In this document: positions 27,921 through 37,397 of the stretch, piece by piece
Position numbering within the stretch: position 1 is the first letter of the stretch
Layout: each line of letters begins with the position of its first letter
Assembly (NCBI GenBank): GCA_017644105.1
Contig: JAEPMD010000001.1
Location: 1 to 64,000, forward strand
Reading direction: 5' to 3'
DNA: 64,000 bases
Origin: Rhizobiaceae bacterium
GTDB lineage: Bacteria > Pseudomonadota > Alphaproteobacteria > Rhizobiales > Rhizobiaceae
Translations under genes and position numbers: made by a program
Notes under the pieces: model-generated
What the model saw: the letters and a program-made list of their open reading frames with translations, nothing else
Database searches by the model: none
Told to the model about the DNA's origin: nothing

Positions 27921-28802
27921 TTATCCTTTGACTGACCCGGCCATCAGACCACGGACGAAATATCGACCAGCCACGATGTAAACGAGCAATGTCGGAAGCG
28001 CGGCAAAAACGGCACCTGCAAAGTGCACATTATATTCCTTCACCCCATGCGAAGATTGAACGAGATTATTGAGCGCAACGGTCATGGGTTGGCTATCAAG
28101 ATCGGCAAATGAAGCGCCAAACAGAAAGTCATTCCAAATATTGGTAAATTGCCAAATGACACTCACAACAATGATCGGACCTGAGCTTGGCAATAAGATG
28201 CGCTGAAAGATCCGGAAGAAACCAGCCCCATCAATTTGCGCGGCACGAATGAGCTCGGTTGGAAACACCTGATAATAGTTTTTGAAATATAGGGTGGTAA
28301 ATCCAAGACCAAAGACCACATGAACCAAAACCAATCCCGGTGTTGATCCAGCTAAGCCTGTGAGCCCCAAAATACGCGCCATTGGGATAAGCACAATCTG
28401 GAAAGGAATGAAGCAGGCAAAGAGCATCATGCCAAAGATTAAGGTGTCATATTTAAACCGCCACTTGGTCAGAACATAACCATTCAGCGCACCTAAAATC
28501 GTCGAGATCGCAACAGCAGGAACCACCATTTTGATGGAGTTCCAGAAATAGGGGCTAAGACCTGTCGCCTCAACGCCGATCTGCGCCGATGACCAGGCCT
28601 TAAACCATGGCTCCAATGTCCAGACATCCGGCAAAGACAACATATTGCCACCGGTAATCTCCGCCAATGGCTTAACTGAATTCACCAACATCACACCAAA
28701 TGGCAGAAGATAAAACAGCGCGAACAGGATCAGGACAAGATAGAGAAAAAATCGAGTAACGCGTCCAGTGCGGATAGCGGTATCAGAACTTGCAATAGCC
28801 AT
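27921..28802 (-). CDS. Carbohydrate ABC transporter permease (MalG type)
   Basis: A 293-residue inner-membrane protein with six hydrophobic segments and the EAA-loop ELIRAAQIDGAGFFRIFQRILLP-type sequence (about residues 190-212, shown in part) that docks on the ATPase. It is the second permease, overlapping the first by one base (start 28802). Together they form the channel for a sugar or polyol. Confidence 0.94.
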   Translation of the reverse strand: MAIASSDTAIRTGRVTRFFLYLVLILFALFYLLPFGVMLVNSVKPLAEITGGNMLSLPDVWTLEPWFKAWSSAQIGVEATGLSPYFWNSIKMVVPAVAISTILGALNGYVLTKWRFKYDTLIFGMMLFACFIPFQIVLIPMARILGLTGLAGSTPGLVLVHVVFGLGFTTLYFKNYYQVFPTELIRAAQIDGAGFFRIFQRILLPSSGPIIVVSVIWQFTNIWNDFLFGASFADLDSQPMTVALNNLVQSSHGVKEYNVHFAGAVFAALPTLLVYIVAGRYFVRGLMAGSVKG

Positions 28803-29698
28803 TATTTTTTCTCCCGCAATTCTGAGTAAAGATAAGGCACCATGATCGCGACGATTGTGAGCAACATGGTCACCGCAGAAGACGCGCCGATCCCCATCTG
28901 GTTACGTGTGAACGTGTATGAATACATGAAAGTTGCCGGCACTTCCGTTGCACGGCCCGGCCCGCCACCTGTGAGCGCGACCACAAGATCATAGGACTTA
29001 ATGGCAAGGTGACTTAAGATCACAAAGGCGGACAAAAAGGCAGGACGCAATTGCAGGATGATGATTCGTCGGTAAAGACTAAAATTACTCGCACCATCCA
29101 TTTGTGCCGCTTTGAGCATCTCGTTATCAATGCCGCGCAAACCCGCCAAGAACATTGCCATCACAAATCCGCTCGATTGCCACACGGCAGCTAAGACAAC
29201 AGTGTAGATCGCAAAGTTTCGATCTTTGATCCAATTAAATTCAAAGCTCTCCCAGCCCCATAAATGCATGGTGTGTTCAAGGCCGATGCCGGGATCTAAA
29301 AACCATTTCCACGCCGTACCCGTAACGATGAAGCTCAGCGCCATTGGATAGAGATAAATCGGTCGCAATACGCTTTCACCTCTGATCTTCTGATCAAGGA
29401 AAATTGCCAGCATTAAACCGATGACCGTGCAGAAGAATATGTAAAGGCCGGAAAAGACAACGAGATTGCTCACCGCTATATCCCAGTGTCTCAAGCGGAA
29501 TAATTTTTCATAATTTTCAAAACCAACCCAGCCAAAGCTTGGCAAAATTCGACTGTCTGTGAAGCTTAAATACACAGTGAAGAATATGAACCCGTAGACA
29601 AAGAACAAGATCAAAGCCAATGAAGGTGATAAAACCAGCTTGGGTATCCAATTCTGGAGTCGTGTTCTAAAATCGGGATTTGTGGCGTGGCTCGCCAT
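28802..29698 (-). CDS. Carbohydrate ABC transporter permease (MalF type)
   Basis: A 298-residue inner-membrane protein with six hydrophobic stretches (first at about 25-47, LALILFFVYGFIFFTVYLSF) and the EAA-type loop EMLKAAQMDGASNFSLYRRI. It pairs with the next permease. It follows the binding-protein gene after a stem-loop. Confidence 0.94.
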   Translation of the reverse strand: MASHATNPDFRTRLQNWIPKLVLSPSLALILFFVYGFIFFTVYLSFTDSRILPSFGWVGFENYEKLFRLRHWDIAVSNLVVFSGLYIFFCTVIGLMLAIFLDQKIRGESVLRPIYLYPMALSFIVTGTAWKWFLDPGIGLEHTMHLWGWESFEFNWIKDRNFAIYTVVLAAVWQSSGFVMAMFLAGLRGIDNEMLKAAQMDGASNFSLYRRIIILQLRPAFLSAFVILSHLAIKSYDLVVALTGGGPGRATEVPATFMYSYTFTRNQMGIGASSAVTMLLTIVAIMVPYLYSELREKK

Positions 29699-29733
29699 CT
29701 TAAGCCCCCTTGGTTGGTAATTGTGATTGGTAA

Positions 29734-29757
29734 GAAGCCCCTCAAAAGAAGGGCTTC
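29734..29757. other. Intercistronic stem-loop after the sugar-binding-protein gene
   Basis: GAAGCCC (29734-29740) and GGGCTTC (29751-29757) form a 7-bp stem. It lies between the minus-strand binding-protein stop and the first permease start; T-richness follows only on the plus strand, so on the coding strand it is more likely an mRNA-stability or attenuation element. Confidence 0.6.
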
Positions 29758-29775
29758 CGTTTTTAGGCTTGATTG

Positions 29776-31026
29776 CTATTTCGCGATGGAGACAGCATCG
29801 ACGAGTTCTTCAACAGCTGTCGCTGAATCGTATTCGCCATTAAAATGCGCTGTGATCACATCATACATTGCGTTTTTCACACTGGCTGCTGATGCATGGC
29901 CATGCGCCATGGAGCCAAATAGATTGCCAGATTTCGCAGCTGCTGCGAGATCAGCCATGCCTTTTTTACCGCATGCATCAAATGCTTCATCAGACACATC
30001 AGTTCGTGCAGGCACGGAACCTTTCACCACGTTAAAGGCTGATTGGAATGATGGCGCCAAAATCGCAGATGCAAGCGCAGCTTGTTCTGGAGAGACGTTA
30101 CCGCCTTGATCAAACATCATGAATTGGTCAGCGTTAAATGTCACCTGATCAGCAGTGCCTGGGAAACGGAAACATAGGAAATCTTCACCAGGAACTTTAC
30201 CGGCATTGATAAATTCGCCTTTCGCCCAGTCGCCCATCATTTGGAAGCCGGCTTCACCATTGATCACCATGGCTGTTGCTAAGTTCCAATCGCGGCCTGA
30301 GAAGTTTTCATCAACATTGGCACGAATAACGCCCATGCGGTCAAAGACTTCTTTCATACTGTCTGAACCAAGTGTCGCTTCATCAAGATCGATAAAAGCA
30401 GCTTTATAACCATCTGGTCCAAGAACAGACATAGCAACACCGTCAAACACGGTTGCTTCCTGCCAAGCTTGACCACCATGCGCAACAGGTGTGATGCCAG
30501 CTGCTTTTAGTTTATCAAGCGCTGCGACAAACTCATCCCATGTTGTTGGAACCGCAATACCATTCGCATCAAGCACAGCTTTATTGGCCCAAACCCAGTT
30601 TGTGGAATGAACGTTCACAGGTGCAGATACCCATTTGCCGTCGACTTTGGCAAATTGCTGAAGCGCCGCCGGGATCACATCGTCCCAACCTTCTTTTGCA
30701 GCGACATCGTTCAAGTTGGCAAGTGAACCTTGTTTTGCCCAATCGATGATATCAAAGCCAAGGCCTTGCACAGCTGTTGGTGCATTACCTGCTGTCACGC
30801 GCGCGCGCAAAACAGTCATGGCGCTTTCGCCACCACCACCAGCAACGGGCATATCATTCCAGCCAATGCCTTGACCTTCAAGACCTTCTTTAAGCACATT
30901 AAGCGCCGCAGCCTCACCACCAGATGTCCACCAGTGAAGAACCTCCACATCACCAGCAGCAGCAATATTCGTTGAAGTTGCACCCACAAATAGGGCAACA
31001 GTCGTCATTAATACGTGTTTACGCAT
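29776..31026 (-). CDS. Carbohydrate ABC transporter substrate-binding protein
   Basis: A 416-residue periplasmic protein with a signal peptide ([20 protein letters not shown], cut after AAA). The mature protein begins [19 protein letters not shown] and matches the glucose/mannose-type (GtsA-like) family 1 binding proteins; [15 protein letters not shown] and [10 protein letters not shown] are in the ligand region. GGAGG precedes the ATG at 31026; the frame's earlier start at 31053 is rejected. It captures the sugar or sugar-like substrate of the LacI regulon. Confidence 0.94.
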   Translation of the reverse strand: MRKHVLMTTVALFVGATSTNIAAAGDVEVLHWWTSGGEAAALNVLKEGLEGQGIGWNDMPVAGGGGESAMTVLRARVTAGNAPTAVQGLGFDIIDWAKQGSLANLNDVAAKEGWDDVIPAALQQFAKVDGKWVSAPVNVHSTNWVWANKAVLDANGIAVPTTWDEFVAALDKLKAAGITPVAHGGQAWQEATVFDGVAMSVLGPDGYKAAFIDLDEATLGSDSMKEVFDRMGVIRANVDENFSGRDWNLATAMVINGEAGFQMMGDWAKGEFINAGKVPGEDFLCFRFPGTADQVTFNADQFMMFDQGGNVSPEQAALASAILAPSFQSAFNVVKGSVPARTDVSDEAFDACGKKGMADLAAAAKSGNLFGSMAHGHASAASVKNAMYDVITAHFNGEYDSATAVEELVDAVSIAK

Positions 31027-31070
31027 GGTATTCCTCCGTTTTTGCGTTAACAATGATCAGCCTAGGCGGA

Positions 31071-32591
31071 TCAAATCCAAGGTGTGCGCGTACGGCCTAT
31101 CCGCATTTGCACTGTTTTAACTTCGAGAAATTCATCGAGACCGTAGCGGCCGAGTTCGCGGCCTTGACCGCTTTCTTTCACGCCGCCAAAGGGCAGCTCT
31201 GGAAATCCATCCATCCAGGTATTGGTCCACACCGTGCCAGCTTGCACGCGGCGGCTAAATTCGAGACATGTGTGAATGTTTTCACTCCACACCCCGGCAG
31301 AGAGACCGTAGCTTGCGCCATTGGCCATGGCGATAGCCTCGTCCATTGTCGAGAATGTCAAAACAGACAGCACCGGGCCGAAAACTTCTTCGCTGGCAAT
31401 GGGCATATCTGCCGTTAAATTCGATACCACTGTCGGTGCATAGAAGGCACCTTCCAGCCCGTCGATTTTGATCGGTGCGCCGCCTAACTCAACTTTCGCA
31501 CCATCAGCTTTGGCATCTTCAACATAAGACGAAATTTTGTCCTGATGACCTTGATGGATAATCGCGCCCACTTTTGTATCGGGATGCAAAGGGTCGCCAA
31601 ATGGCACCTTCTTGCTGAGCTCCACAACGCGTGCGATTACATCCTGCGCAATATCTTCATGCACGATAATGCGTGATCCAGAATTACAACATTCACCTGC
31701 ATTGAAATATATACCAAAGACGATGGCATCGATCGCGCTATCAATATCTGCATCTGCAAACAGAACCTGCGGGTTCTTACCACCCAGTTCAGAAGACACT
31801 TTCTTCAGCGTATCCGCTGCAGCGCGTTCAATTGCCTTGCCAACAATTGTCGAACCAGTGAAGCTCACCATATCGACATCTTCATGTGTTGTCATGACAG
31901 AGCCAACAGGATCACCAAATCCTTGGACAATATTCACAACACCAGACGGCAGGCCCGCTTCAATCAAAAGCTCACCCAATATTGTTGTTGTTGACGGCGT
32001 TAATTCTGACGGCTTGACCACCGAGGTGCATCCAGCTGCCAACGCAAAAGGTAGCTTTTGACTAACAATGAGAAATGGAAAATTCCAAGGCGTAATGATG
32101 GAAACAACACCGATTGGTTCTTTGAGCACAATGCCAAGCATATCGCTGCCAAGGCTGTTGTGACTATCACCGTGAAGGGTTCGCGCTAAAGAAGCTGCAT
32201 AGCGCCAAAGATCTGCTGCGCCTTCTATCTCAGCCTCAGCCTGCGAAATTGGCTTGCCACTTTCAAGCACTTCCAACCGCGCAATTCGGCTGCGATTTTG
32301 ATCAATCAGATCCGCCACGCGAAGCAATAATGTTGCGCGTTCTTTACCAGATGTTTCAGACCAAGATCGACTGTCAAATGTTTGGCGCGCGGCTTGAATG
32401 GCTGACTCAGTTTCGGCAATTCCACCCTTGGCGATGCGGGAAACCAAATGCCCGTGCGCAGGGGAATGACGCTCAAATGTAGCACCATCTGCACTATCCA
32501 CCCAGGCACCATCGATGAAATGACGGACGATATGAACATCATCCTTGGGCAGATCTTGAGCTGAAATGAGGGTAAAATCGTCACGTTTCAT
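31071..32591 (-). CDS. Aldehyde dehydrogenase family protein
   Basis: A 506-residue NAD(P)-dependent aldehyde dehydrogenase. Catalytic residues are visible: E268 in SSELGGKNPQ and C302 in NAGECCNSGSR; ITPWNFPF (about 166-173) is the cofactor-binding Asn motif. It oxidises an aldehyde to an acid. Its placement after a CoA-transferase and enoyl-CoA hydratase, with a malonyl-CoA ligase divergent, would suit oxidation of a semialdehyde, perhaps malonate semialdehyde, but it has no CoA-acylating hallmarks. Two bases separate it from the hydratase stop. Confidence 0.94.
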   Translation of the reverse strand: MKRDDFTLISAQDLPKDDVHIVRHFIDGAWVDSADGATFERHSPAHGHLVSRIAKGGIAETESAIQAARQTFDSRSWSETSGKERATLLLRVADLIDQNRSRIARLEVLESGKPISQAEAEIEGAADLWRYAASLARTLHGDSHNSLGSDMLGIVLKEPIGVVSIITPWNFPFLIVSQKLPFALAAGCTSVVKPSELTPSTTTILGELLIEAGLPSGVVNIVQGFGDPVGSVMTTHEDVDMVSFTGSTIVGKAIERAAADTLKKVSSELGGKNPQVLFADADIDSAIDAIVFGIYFNAGECCNSGSRIIVHEDIAQDVIARVVELSKKVPFGDPLHPDTKVGAIIHQGHQDKISSYVEDAKADGAKVELGGAPIKIDGLEGAFYAPTVVSNLTADMPIASEEVFGPVLSVLTFSTMDEAIAMANGASYGLSAGVWSENIHTCLEFSRRVQAGTVWTNTWMDGFPELPFGGVKESGQGRELGRYGLDEFLEVKTVQMRIGRTRTPWI

Positions 32592-32593
32592 AA

Positions 32594-33361
32594 TTATTTT
32601 CCTGAAAAATTCGGTGAGCGTTTGTCCTGAAAGGCTGTGACCCCTTCACGCTTATCGTCTGTGGGTGCGATTGCGCCGCTGCCTAGCGCCTCAATGAGAG
32701 CACCAGCATCTTCGCCTGCACCGGCATGGATCATAGTTTTGGTAATTTCAACGGCGCGCGGTGAGAGCGTTGATACCTTGGCAGCGATCTCGATTGCCGC
32801 GGCCATTGGATCGTCTGATACGTCAGCGACAAATCCCAATTGCGCCGCGCGAGATGCTTCAATCTGACGGCCAAACAATGCCATTTCTTTGATCACGGCT
32901 TCTGGCAATAAACGTTGCAATCGCTGCGTCCCTGACCAACCGGGCGTGATACCAACACCTGCTTCTGGCAGTGCAATGCGCGCTTTTGGATGGATAACGC
33001 GAATATCGCAAGTGCTGGCAAGTTCAAGACCACCGCCAAACGCATGGCCGTTTAAAACCGCAATTGTTGGCTTACATAGTCGTGCGAGACAGTCGAAAAT
33101 TCTATGACCGCCTCGCACCCACGACCTCGCGAAGTCTCTGGGAGAAATTTGTGCCCATTCATTGATATCTGCCCCAACGCAAAACGCTTTCGGATGGTTA
33201 CCAGTTACCAATACAACATGCACCGCATTATCAAATTCAAGCTGATCGCAATAGGCATCGAGTGCTTTCAGCATATCAGGCGTCAAAGCATTCAGTTTGG
33301 ACGGATTGTCTAGCGTGACTGTCGCGATATGATTTTCAATTGTGAGATCTATCTTGCTCAT
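32594..33361 (-). CDS. Enoyl-CoA hydratase/isomerase family protein
   Basis: A 255-residue crotonase-fold protein. The oxyanion-hole motifs are KAFCVGADINEW (about 60-71) and NGHAFGGGLELASTCDIRV (about 104-122), and the second catalytic-type acid is in PEAGVGITPGW. It hydrates or cleaves an acyl-CoA, the substrate being supplied by the neighbouring CoA-transferase. The start overlaps the CoA-transferase stop by four bases, indicating coupling. Confidence 0.93.
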   Translation of the reverse strand: MSKIDLTIENHIATVTLDNPSKLNALTPDMLKALDAYCDQLEFDNAVHVVLVTGNHPKAFCVGADINEWAQISPRDFARSWVRGGHRIFDCLARLCKPTIAVLNGHAFGGGLELASTCDIRVIHPKARIALPEAGVGITPGWSGTQRLQRLLPEAVIKEMALFGRQIEASRAAQLGFVADVSDDPMAAAIEIAAKVSTLSPRAVEITKTMIHAGAGEDAGALIEALGSGAIAPTDDKREGVTAFQDKRSPNFSGK

Positions 33362-34929
33362 AAGGCCAACCCCATCGGCTGGTCTTGCAATAGAGAAAGC
33401 GGAATGGTTGATGCATTTGGCGCGATCTGAACGCGTCCAGAGGAAGCCTCAACAATATCTCTTTGAGGATCGATACCCGGCATGATCTCAATCGCTTCCA
33501 ACCCGCGCTCGGTCAGACGAATAACGCAGCGTTCCGTGATATAGAGAATATCCTGTCCAAGTTCCAAAGCGCGCTTGCCGGAGAATGTGACATGTTCAAC
33601 CGCCTCGACCATTTTGGTGAACTTGCCAGGCTGCTCAACGGTTAAACCTTCATCGGAAATATCCAGCTTTGCACCGGCTTCAAAATAACCGGTAAACACG
33701 ATTTTCTTCGCATTGGATACGATATCAACAAAGCCGCCACAGCCAGCAGTTAAATAAGGTTTCTTACCAAGCTTTGACACATTGACATTGCCTTCGATAT
33801 CCACCTCTAAAAAGGAGAGGAACGAAACATCAAAACCGCCGCCCTGGAAATAAGTAAATTGCTGCGGTGAAGGCATATAAGCATCGGCATTGGATGCACA
33901 GCCAAAGGCGAATCCGGTGAGCGGAACCCCGCCAACAGCGCCTTGTTCAATTGCCCAAGTCACCGCTTGTGGATGACCTTCTTCGATCAGAATACGGGGA
34001 ATTTGCGCAGAAATGCCAAAACCCAAATTTGCGGTTTGCCCGGCTTTTAGTTCCATCGCAGCGCGGCGTGCCAACACCTTTTCAATCGACATGTCCGGAA
34101 TTGAGAAGCCATCAAATGGACGCATGATTTCGCCTGAGATAGCCGGATCATGCAATGTTTCAGTGGTTTGTTTCTGGTCGGGATCCACAACGACGAAATC
34201 TACAAGATGGCCAGGCACGCGCACATCATGAGGATTAAAACTACCCCGTTTGGTCACGCGTTTGACTTGCGCGATGATCACACCACCATGATTACGAACG
34301 GCAATCGCTTGCTCCAACCCACCAAGATAAGCGCCTTCATGCTCATAGGTCAGATTGCCATGCTCATCAGCTGTCGTTGCTCTTAAGATTGCGACATTAG
34401 GAACAATGTTTGGAAAATGCAGCCATGTGTCACCGGCAAATTCTTGGCGCGTTACAATGGGTGCGGCTTCCGCAAGTGCGTTCATCGCGCAACCTTCGCG
34501 AATTGGATCAACAAATGTATCCATGCCCACCTTGGTTAAAACACCAGGGCGGTTCGCAGCAACATCCTTGTGCATATCAAACAAAATGCCAGAAGGGACA
34601 TTATAGGCCGCGATCTTATTTTCAACGACCATCTTCCAAATTTCAGGCATTTCAAAGGATGAAGGTCCGGACGGAAAGCTTCCAGCTAAAATGCGATCGA
34701 GCAAACCCGGCTTTGCAATATGGTCGATACCTTTGATGCCATACATGTCCCCGGCTGCAATGGGATGAATGGTGGTAATATTTTTTGGATGACCTTCTTG
34801 ATCAAAACGTTCGCCAAGCGCTTTGAGCACGAGATCAGGGCATCCCAATCCTGAGGAAGATGAGACAGTGACCACTTGGCCATCAGCAATATGAGATACG
34901 GCTTGTGACGCAGAAACGACTTTTGTCAT
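33358..34929 (-). CDS. Acyl CoA:acetate/3-ketoacid CoA-transferase, fused alpha-beta subunits
   Basis: A 523-residue family I CoA-transferase in which both subunits are fused, as in E. coli YdiF and propionate CoA-transferases. The catalytic Glu is E328 in WAIEQGAVGGVP; GCPDLVLKAL and AAGDMYG lie in the alpha half. It moves CoA from an acyl-CoA donor to an organic acid. It is the first gene of the long LacI-controlled unit. GGAGG with a nine-base gap precedes the ATG. Acceptor acid unknown. Confidence 0.92.
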   Translation of the reverse strand: MTKVVSASQAVSHIADGQVVTVSSSSGLGCPDLVLKALGERFDQEGHPKNITTIHPIAAGDMYGIKGIDHIAKPGLLDRILAGSFPSGPSSFEMPEIWKMVVENKIAAYNVPSGILFDMHKDVAANRPGVLTKVGMDTFVDPIREGCAMNALAEAAPIVTRQEFAGDTWLHFPNIVPNVAILRATTADEHGNLTYEHEGAYLGGLEQAIAVRNHGGVIIAQVKRVTKRGSFNPHDVRVPGHLVDFVVVDPDQKQTTETLHDPAISGEIMRPFDGFSIPDMSIEKVLARRAAMELKAGQTANLGFGISAQIPRILIEEGHPQAVTWAIEQGAVGGVPLTGFAFGCASNADAYMPSPQQFTYFQGGGFDVSFLSFLEVDIEGNVNVSKLGKKPYLTAGCGGFVDIVSNAKKIVFTGYFEAGAKLDISDEGLTVEQPGKFTKMVEAVEHVTFSGKRALELGQDILYITERCVIRLTERGLEAIEIMPGIDPQRDIVEASSGRVQIAPNASTIPLSLLQDQPMGLAL

Positions 34930-35019
34930 TTGTAATCGCCTCCCAACTCCGCATAATTATCTTGCAAAATCGCGGCTATAGAATGCGCACGCCAATTCGT
35001 CACCATTTCTCTCCCTAAA

Positions 35020-35064
35020 TTGGAACGTTCCAAGATAAATATTCTGGAACGTTCCAATTGTCAA
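35020..35064 (-). promoter_or_regulatory. Double LacI-type operator and promoter for the CoA-transferase/ABC transporter unit
   Basis: On the minus strand, TTGACA (35064-35059) and TATTTA (35041-35036) are 17 bp apart. One palindrome, TGGAACGTTCCA (35045-35056), fills the spacer; a second, TTGGAACGTTCCAA (35020-35033), covers the expected start point. The centres are 24 bp apart. This is a strongly repressed-type promoter, and the regulator is most likely the LacI protein encoded in the same unit. Confidence 0.88.
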
Positions 35065-35134
35065 TTTATAATTTGCAAATGGAGAAAGCATGCGGGACGC
35101 GCTTTCAGATGATAGTCTAATAAGGCATTGGTTT

Positions 35135-35146
35135 TATTCATGAATA
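35135..35146. promoter_or_regulatory. Palindrome upstream of the malonyl-CoA ligase gene
   Basis: TATTCATGAATA is a perfect 12-bp palindrome about 80 bp before the matB-like start. It differs from the LacI sites, so the ligase may have separate control. Function is inferred from symmetry only. Confidence 0.25.
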
Positions 35147-35225
35147 TTTTAGTCGAATACGCATAATATCGTGGCAATCAATTCCACGATCGATTATATT
35201 CATCTCGGTTTTGAGGAGATTTAAT

Positions 35226-36743
35226 ATGACGAACCCACTTTACGATGAGCTCTTTGGCAAACATTTGGGTCAGGACACAATCTTCTTACAAATGGCAGAT
35301 GAGCAAACAATCACCCATGATGATTTTTTGAGAATGAGTGCACAAATTGCGCATCTGTTTACCAAGTTAAACATCAAAACCGGTGACAGGGTCGCGGTTC
35401 AAGTTGAAAAATCTCCACAATGCCTCGCGATCTATGCAGCTTGCGCACAAACCGGCGTCATTTTCCTACCACTGAACATCAGCTACACACCAAAAGAAGT
35501 CACATATTTTATCGAAAATAGTGGCGCAGCCTTGCTGATCTGCGATGAAAAAAATGTTGGTGAACTTGCACCTATTGCAGAAGGATTAAACGCTGTTGTT
35601 GAAACTCTTAACGCTGATGGAACAGGAACATTAGCATCAAAGGCGCAATCCGAACCGACGCGCTTTGAAACGGTCGAATGCAACAAGGATGATCTGGCCG
35701 CTATTTTATATACCTCCGGCACAACTGGTCGTTCAAAGGGCGCTATGCTCACCCAGGAAAACCTGCTGTCGAATGCAAGAACCCTAGTAGAAGCATGGAA
35801 ATTTACCTCCGAAGATGTGCTGTTACATGCCCTTCCGATTTTTCACACGCACGGGCTTTTTGTTGCCACCAATATCTCATTGCTTGCGGGCAATAAAATC
35901 ATCTTTCTTCCCAAATATAATCTGGATGAGATTATAGCGCTGCTTCCCGAATCGACTTCCATGATGGGCGTGCCGACTTTTTATACAAGATTGCTCAATG
36001 ATGCGCGTTTCACCTCTGATTTAGCCCAGCATATGCGTGTCTTTATCTCCGGAAGTGCGCCGCTGCTTGCAGAGACCCATATTGAATTTGAAGAACGAAC
36101 AGGCCACCGTATCCTAGAAAGATATGGCATGACCGAAACCAATATGAACACGTCAAACCCTTATGATGGCGAACGACGTGCAGGCACAGTTGGGTTCGCG
36201 CTTGAGGGGACCGAAGTTAAGATCACGCATGCTGAGACGGGCATTGAACTGCCAGCTGATGAGATTGGCTTGATAGAAGTTCGCGGCCCGAATGTGTTTA
36301 AAGGCTATTGGCAAATGCCGGAAAAAACCGCTGAAGAACTGCGCGAAGACGGGTTTTTCATCACCGGTGATTTGGGTAAATTCGACGCTGATGGTTACTT
36401 ACACATTGTCGGTCGCAACAAAGACCTGATCATCTCGGGCGGTTACAACATCTATCCAAAAGAAGTTGAATTGCTGCTAGATCAAGAAGATGGCGTGCTC
36501 GAAAGCACAGTGATTGGTGTACCGCATCCAGACTTTGGGGAGACAGTTGTCGGCATTTTGGTGCCCAAACCAAATGAGAATATTGATCTGGATAAGGTCT
36601 CTTCCAATATTGCAAAATCATTGGCACGATTTAAGCAACCCAACCGGCTGATCGTTGTGGCTGAGTTGCCAAGAAATACCATGGGCAAAGTGCAAAAGAA
36701 CGCGCTACGGGATGAGTATCAAGATCTCTTCACCAAATCATAG
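35226..36743 (+). CDS. matB: Malonyl-CoA ligase (AMP-forming acyl-CoA synthetase, MatB-like)
   Basis: A 505-residue adenylate-forming enzyme. The P-loop-like motif is YTSGTTGRSKG (162-172); HALPIFHTHGLFVATN, MMGVPTFYTRLL and ERYGMTETNMNTSNPYDGER are characteristic of MatB, which makes malonyl-CoA or methylmalonyl-CoA from the free acid. The catalytic Lys near the C-terminus is in NTMGKVQKN. GGAG lies upstream of the ATG at 35226; the TTG at 35211 is rejected. It is divergent from the CoA-transferase unit and may turn a malonate end product into malonyl-CoA. Confidence 0.9.
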   Translation: MTNPLYDELFGKHLGQDTIFLQMADEQTITHDDFLRMSAQIAHLFTKLNIKTGDRVAVQVEKSPQCLAIYAACAQTGVIFLPLNISYTPKEVTYFIENSGAALLICDEKNVGELAPIAEGLNAVVETLNADGTGTLASKAQSEPTRFETVECNKDDLAAILYTSGTTGRSKGAMLTQENLLSNARTLVEAWKFTSEDVLLHALPIFHTHGLFVATNISLLAGNKIIFLPKYNLDEIIALLPESTSMMGVPTFYTRLLNDARFTSDLAQHMRVFISGSAPLLAETHIEFEERTGHRILERYGMTETNMNTSNPYDGERRAGTVGFALEGTEVKITHAETGIELPADEIGLIEVRGPNVFKGYWQMPEKTAEELREDGFFITGDLGKFDADGYLHIVGRNKDLIISGGYNIYPKEVELLLDQEDGVLESTVIGVPHPDFGETVVGILVPKPNENIDLDKVSSNIAKSLARFKQPNRLIVVAELPRNTMGKVQKNALRDEYQDLFTKS

Positions 36744-36761
36744 CGCAAAACTTTTCTTGAT

Positions 36762-37397
36762 TTAGTACTCATTGTCTGGATCAAAAATCGGATCCAATAC
36801 AAGGAGCAAACGCGTCTCGCCAGTGCCCTCAATTGGGGGTGAACGATGCAATAGGTTCGCGCTTGGATATTCAGGCCATTCCGAACCACGAAGCAAAATC
36901 GGCGCGCCTGTTTGCGCGCTAAAAATCTGCTCAGGATCATTTCCATCAGGCGATGTACCATATTGCGTGCCGCGGCCACGATAGGTGCATACCAATCTGG
37001 CATGAACCGCATCTCGATGAAATTTGCGACAGGCGTTGTCTGCGACTTTCTCAAGTCTGAGGCGTAGATATTTTGCTTCCATCACCGCTGCAAAAAGTTG
37101 GCTCAAGCTGTCAACATCATTGATGAACAATTCACGATTTGGATGTTCTGGCATATCAGCCATTTCACATAATTGCCGAACAGCGTCTGATATGCGTTCT
37201 TTTGGCAGAACCAATCGACCTTCTGGTAAATTATGCGCCGGAAGATTATCTATCCACTGACCAAATTCAGGCTGAAACTGTCTTTGCCAGAGGGCGGCAG
37301 CACAGTCTGAATTCCGTATATTGACGAGATCCTTTGGCGCTTTGGCAATGACCACGCCTTGCGCGTGGTCGATAACTTCTTCGCAGATGAAATTCAT
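36762..37397 (-). CDS. DUF1826 domain protein, zinc-regulon associated
   Basis: A 211-residue cytoplasmic protein matching DUF1826 ([21 protein letters not shown] and [22 protein letters not shown] near the C-terminus, in line with members next to COG0523 genes). Function is unknown; the His/Asp-rich core could bind metal. The ATG at 37397 overlaps the COG0523 stop (ATGA), so the two are co-translated and share the Zur-like operator. Convergent with matB. Confidence 0.85.
   Translation of the reverse strand: MNFICEEVIDHAQGVVIAKAPKDLVNIRNSDCAAALWQRQFQPEFGQWIDNLPAHNLPEGRLVLPKERISDAVRQLCEMADMPEHPNRELFINDVDSLSQLFAAVMEAKYLRLRLEKVADNACRKFHRDAVHARLVCTYRGRGTQYGTSPDGNDPEQIFSAQTGAPILLRGSEWPEYPSANLLHRSPPIEGTGETRLLLVLDPIFDPDNEY

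Noticed and set aside
29734-29757. Rho-independent terminator ending the sugar ABC operon after the binding protein
   Set aside because: The T-rich side faces the plus strand; the permease genes continue on the minus strand, so an intercistronic element is more likely.
18130-35000. DMSP or choline catabolism for the GMC/aldehyde dehydrogenase/CoA-transferase set
   Set aside because: The CoA-transferase is the family I YdiF type, not DddD-like, the importer is a sugar type, and no betaine or DMSP lyase genes are present.
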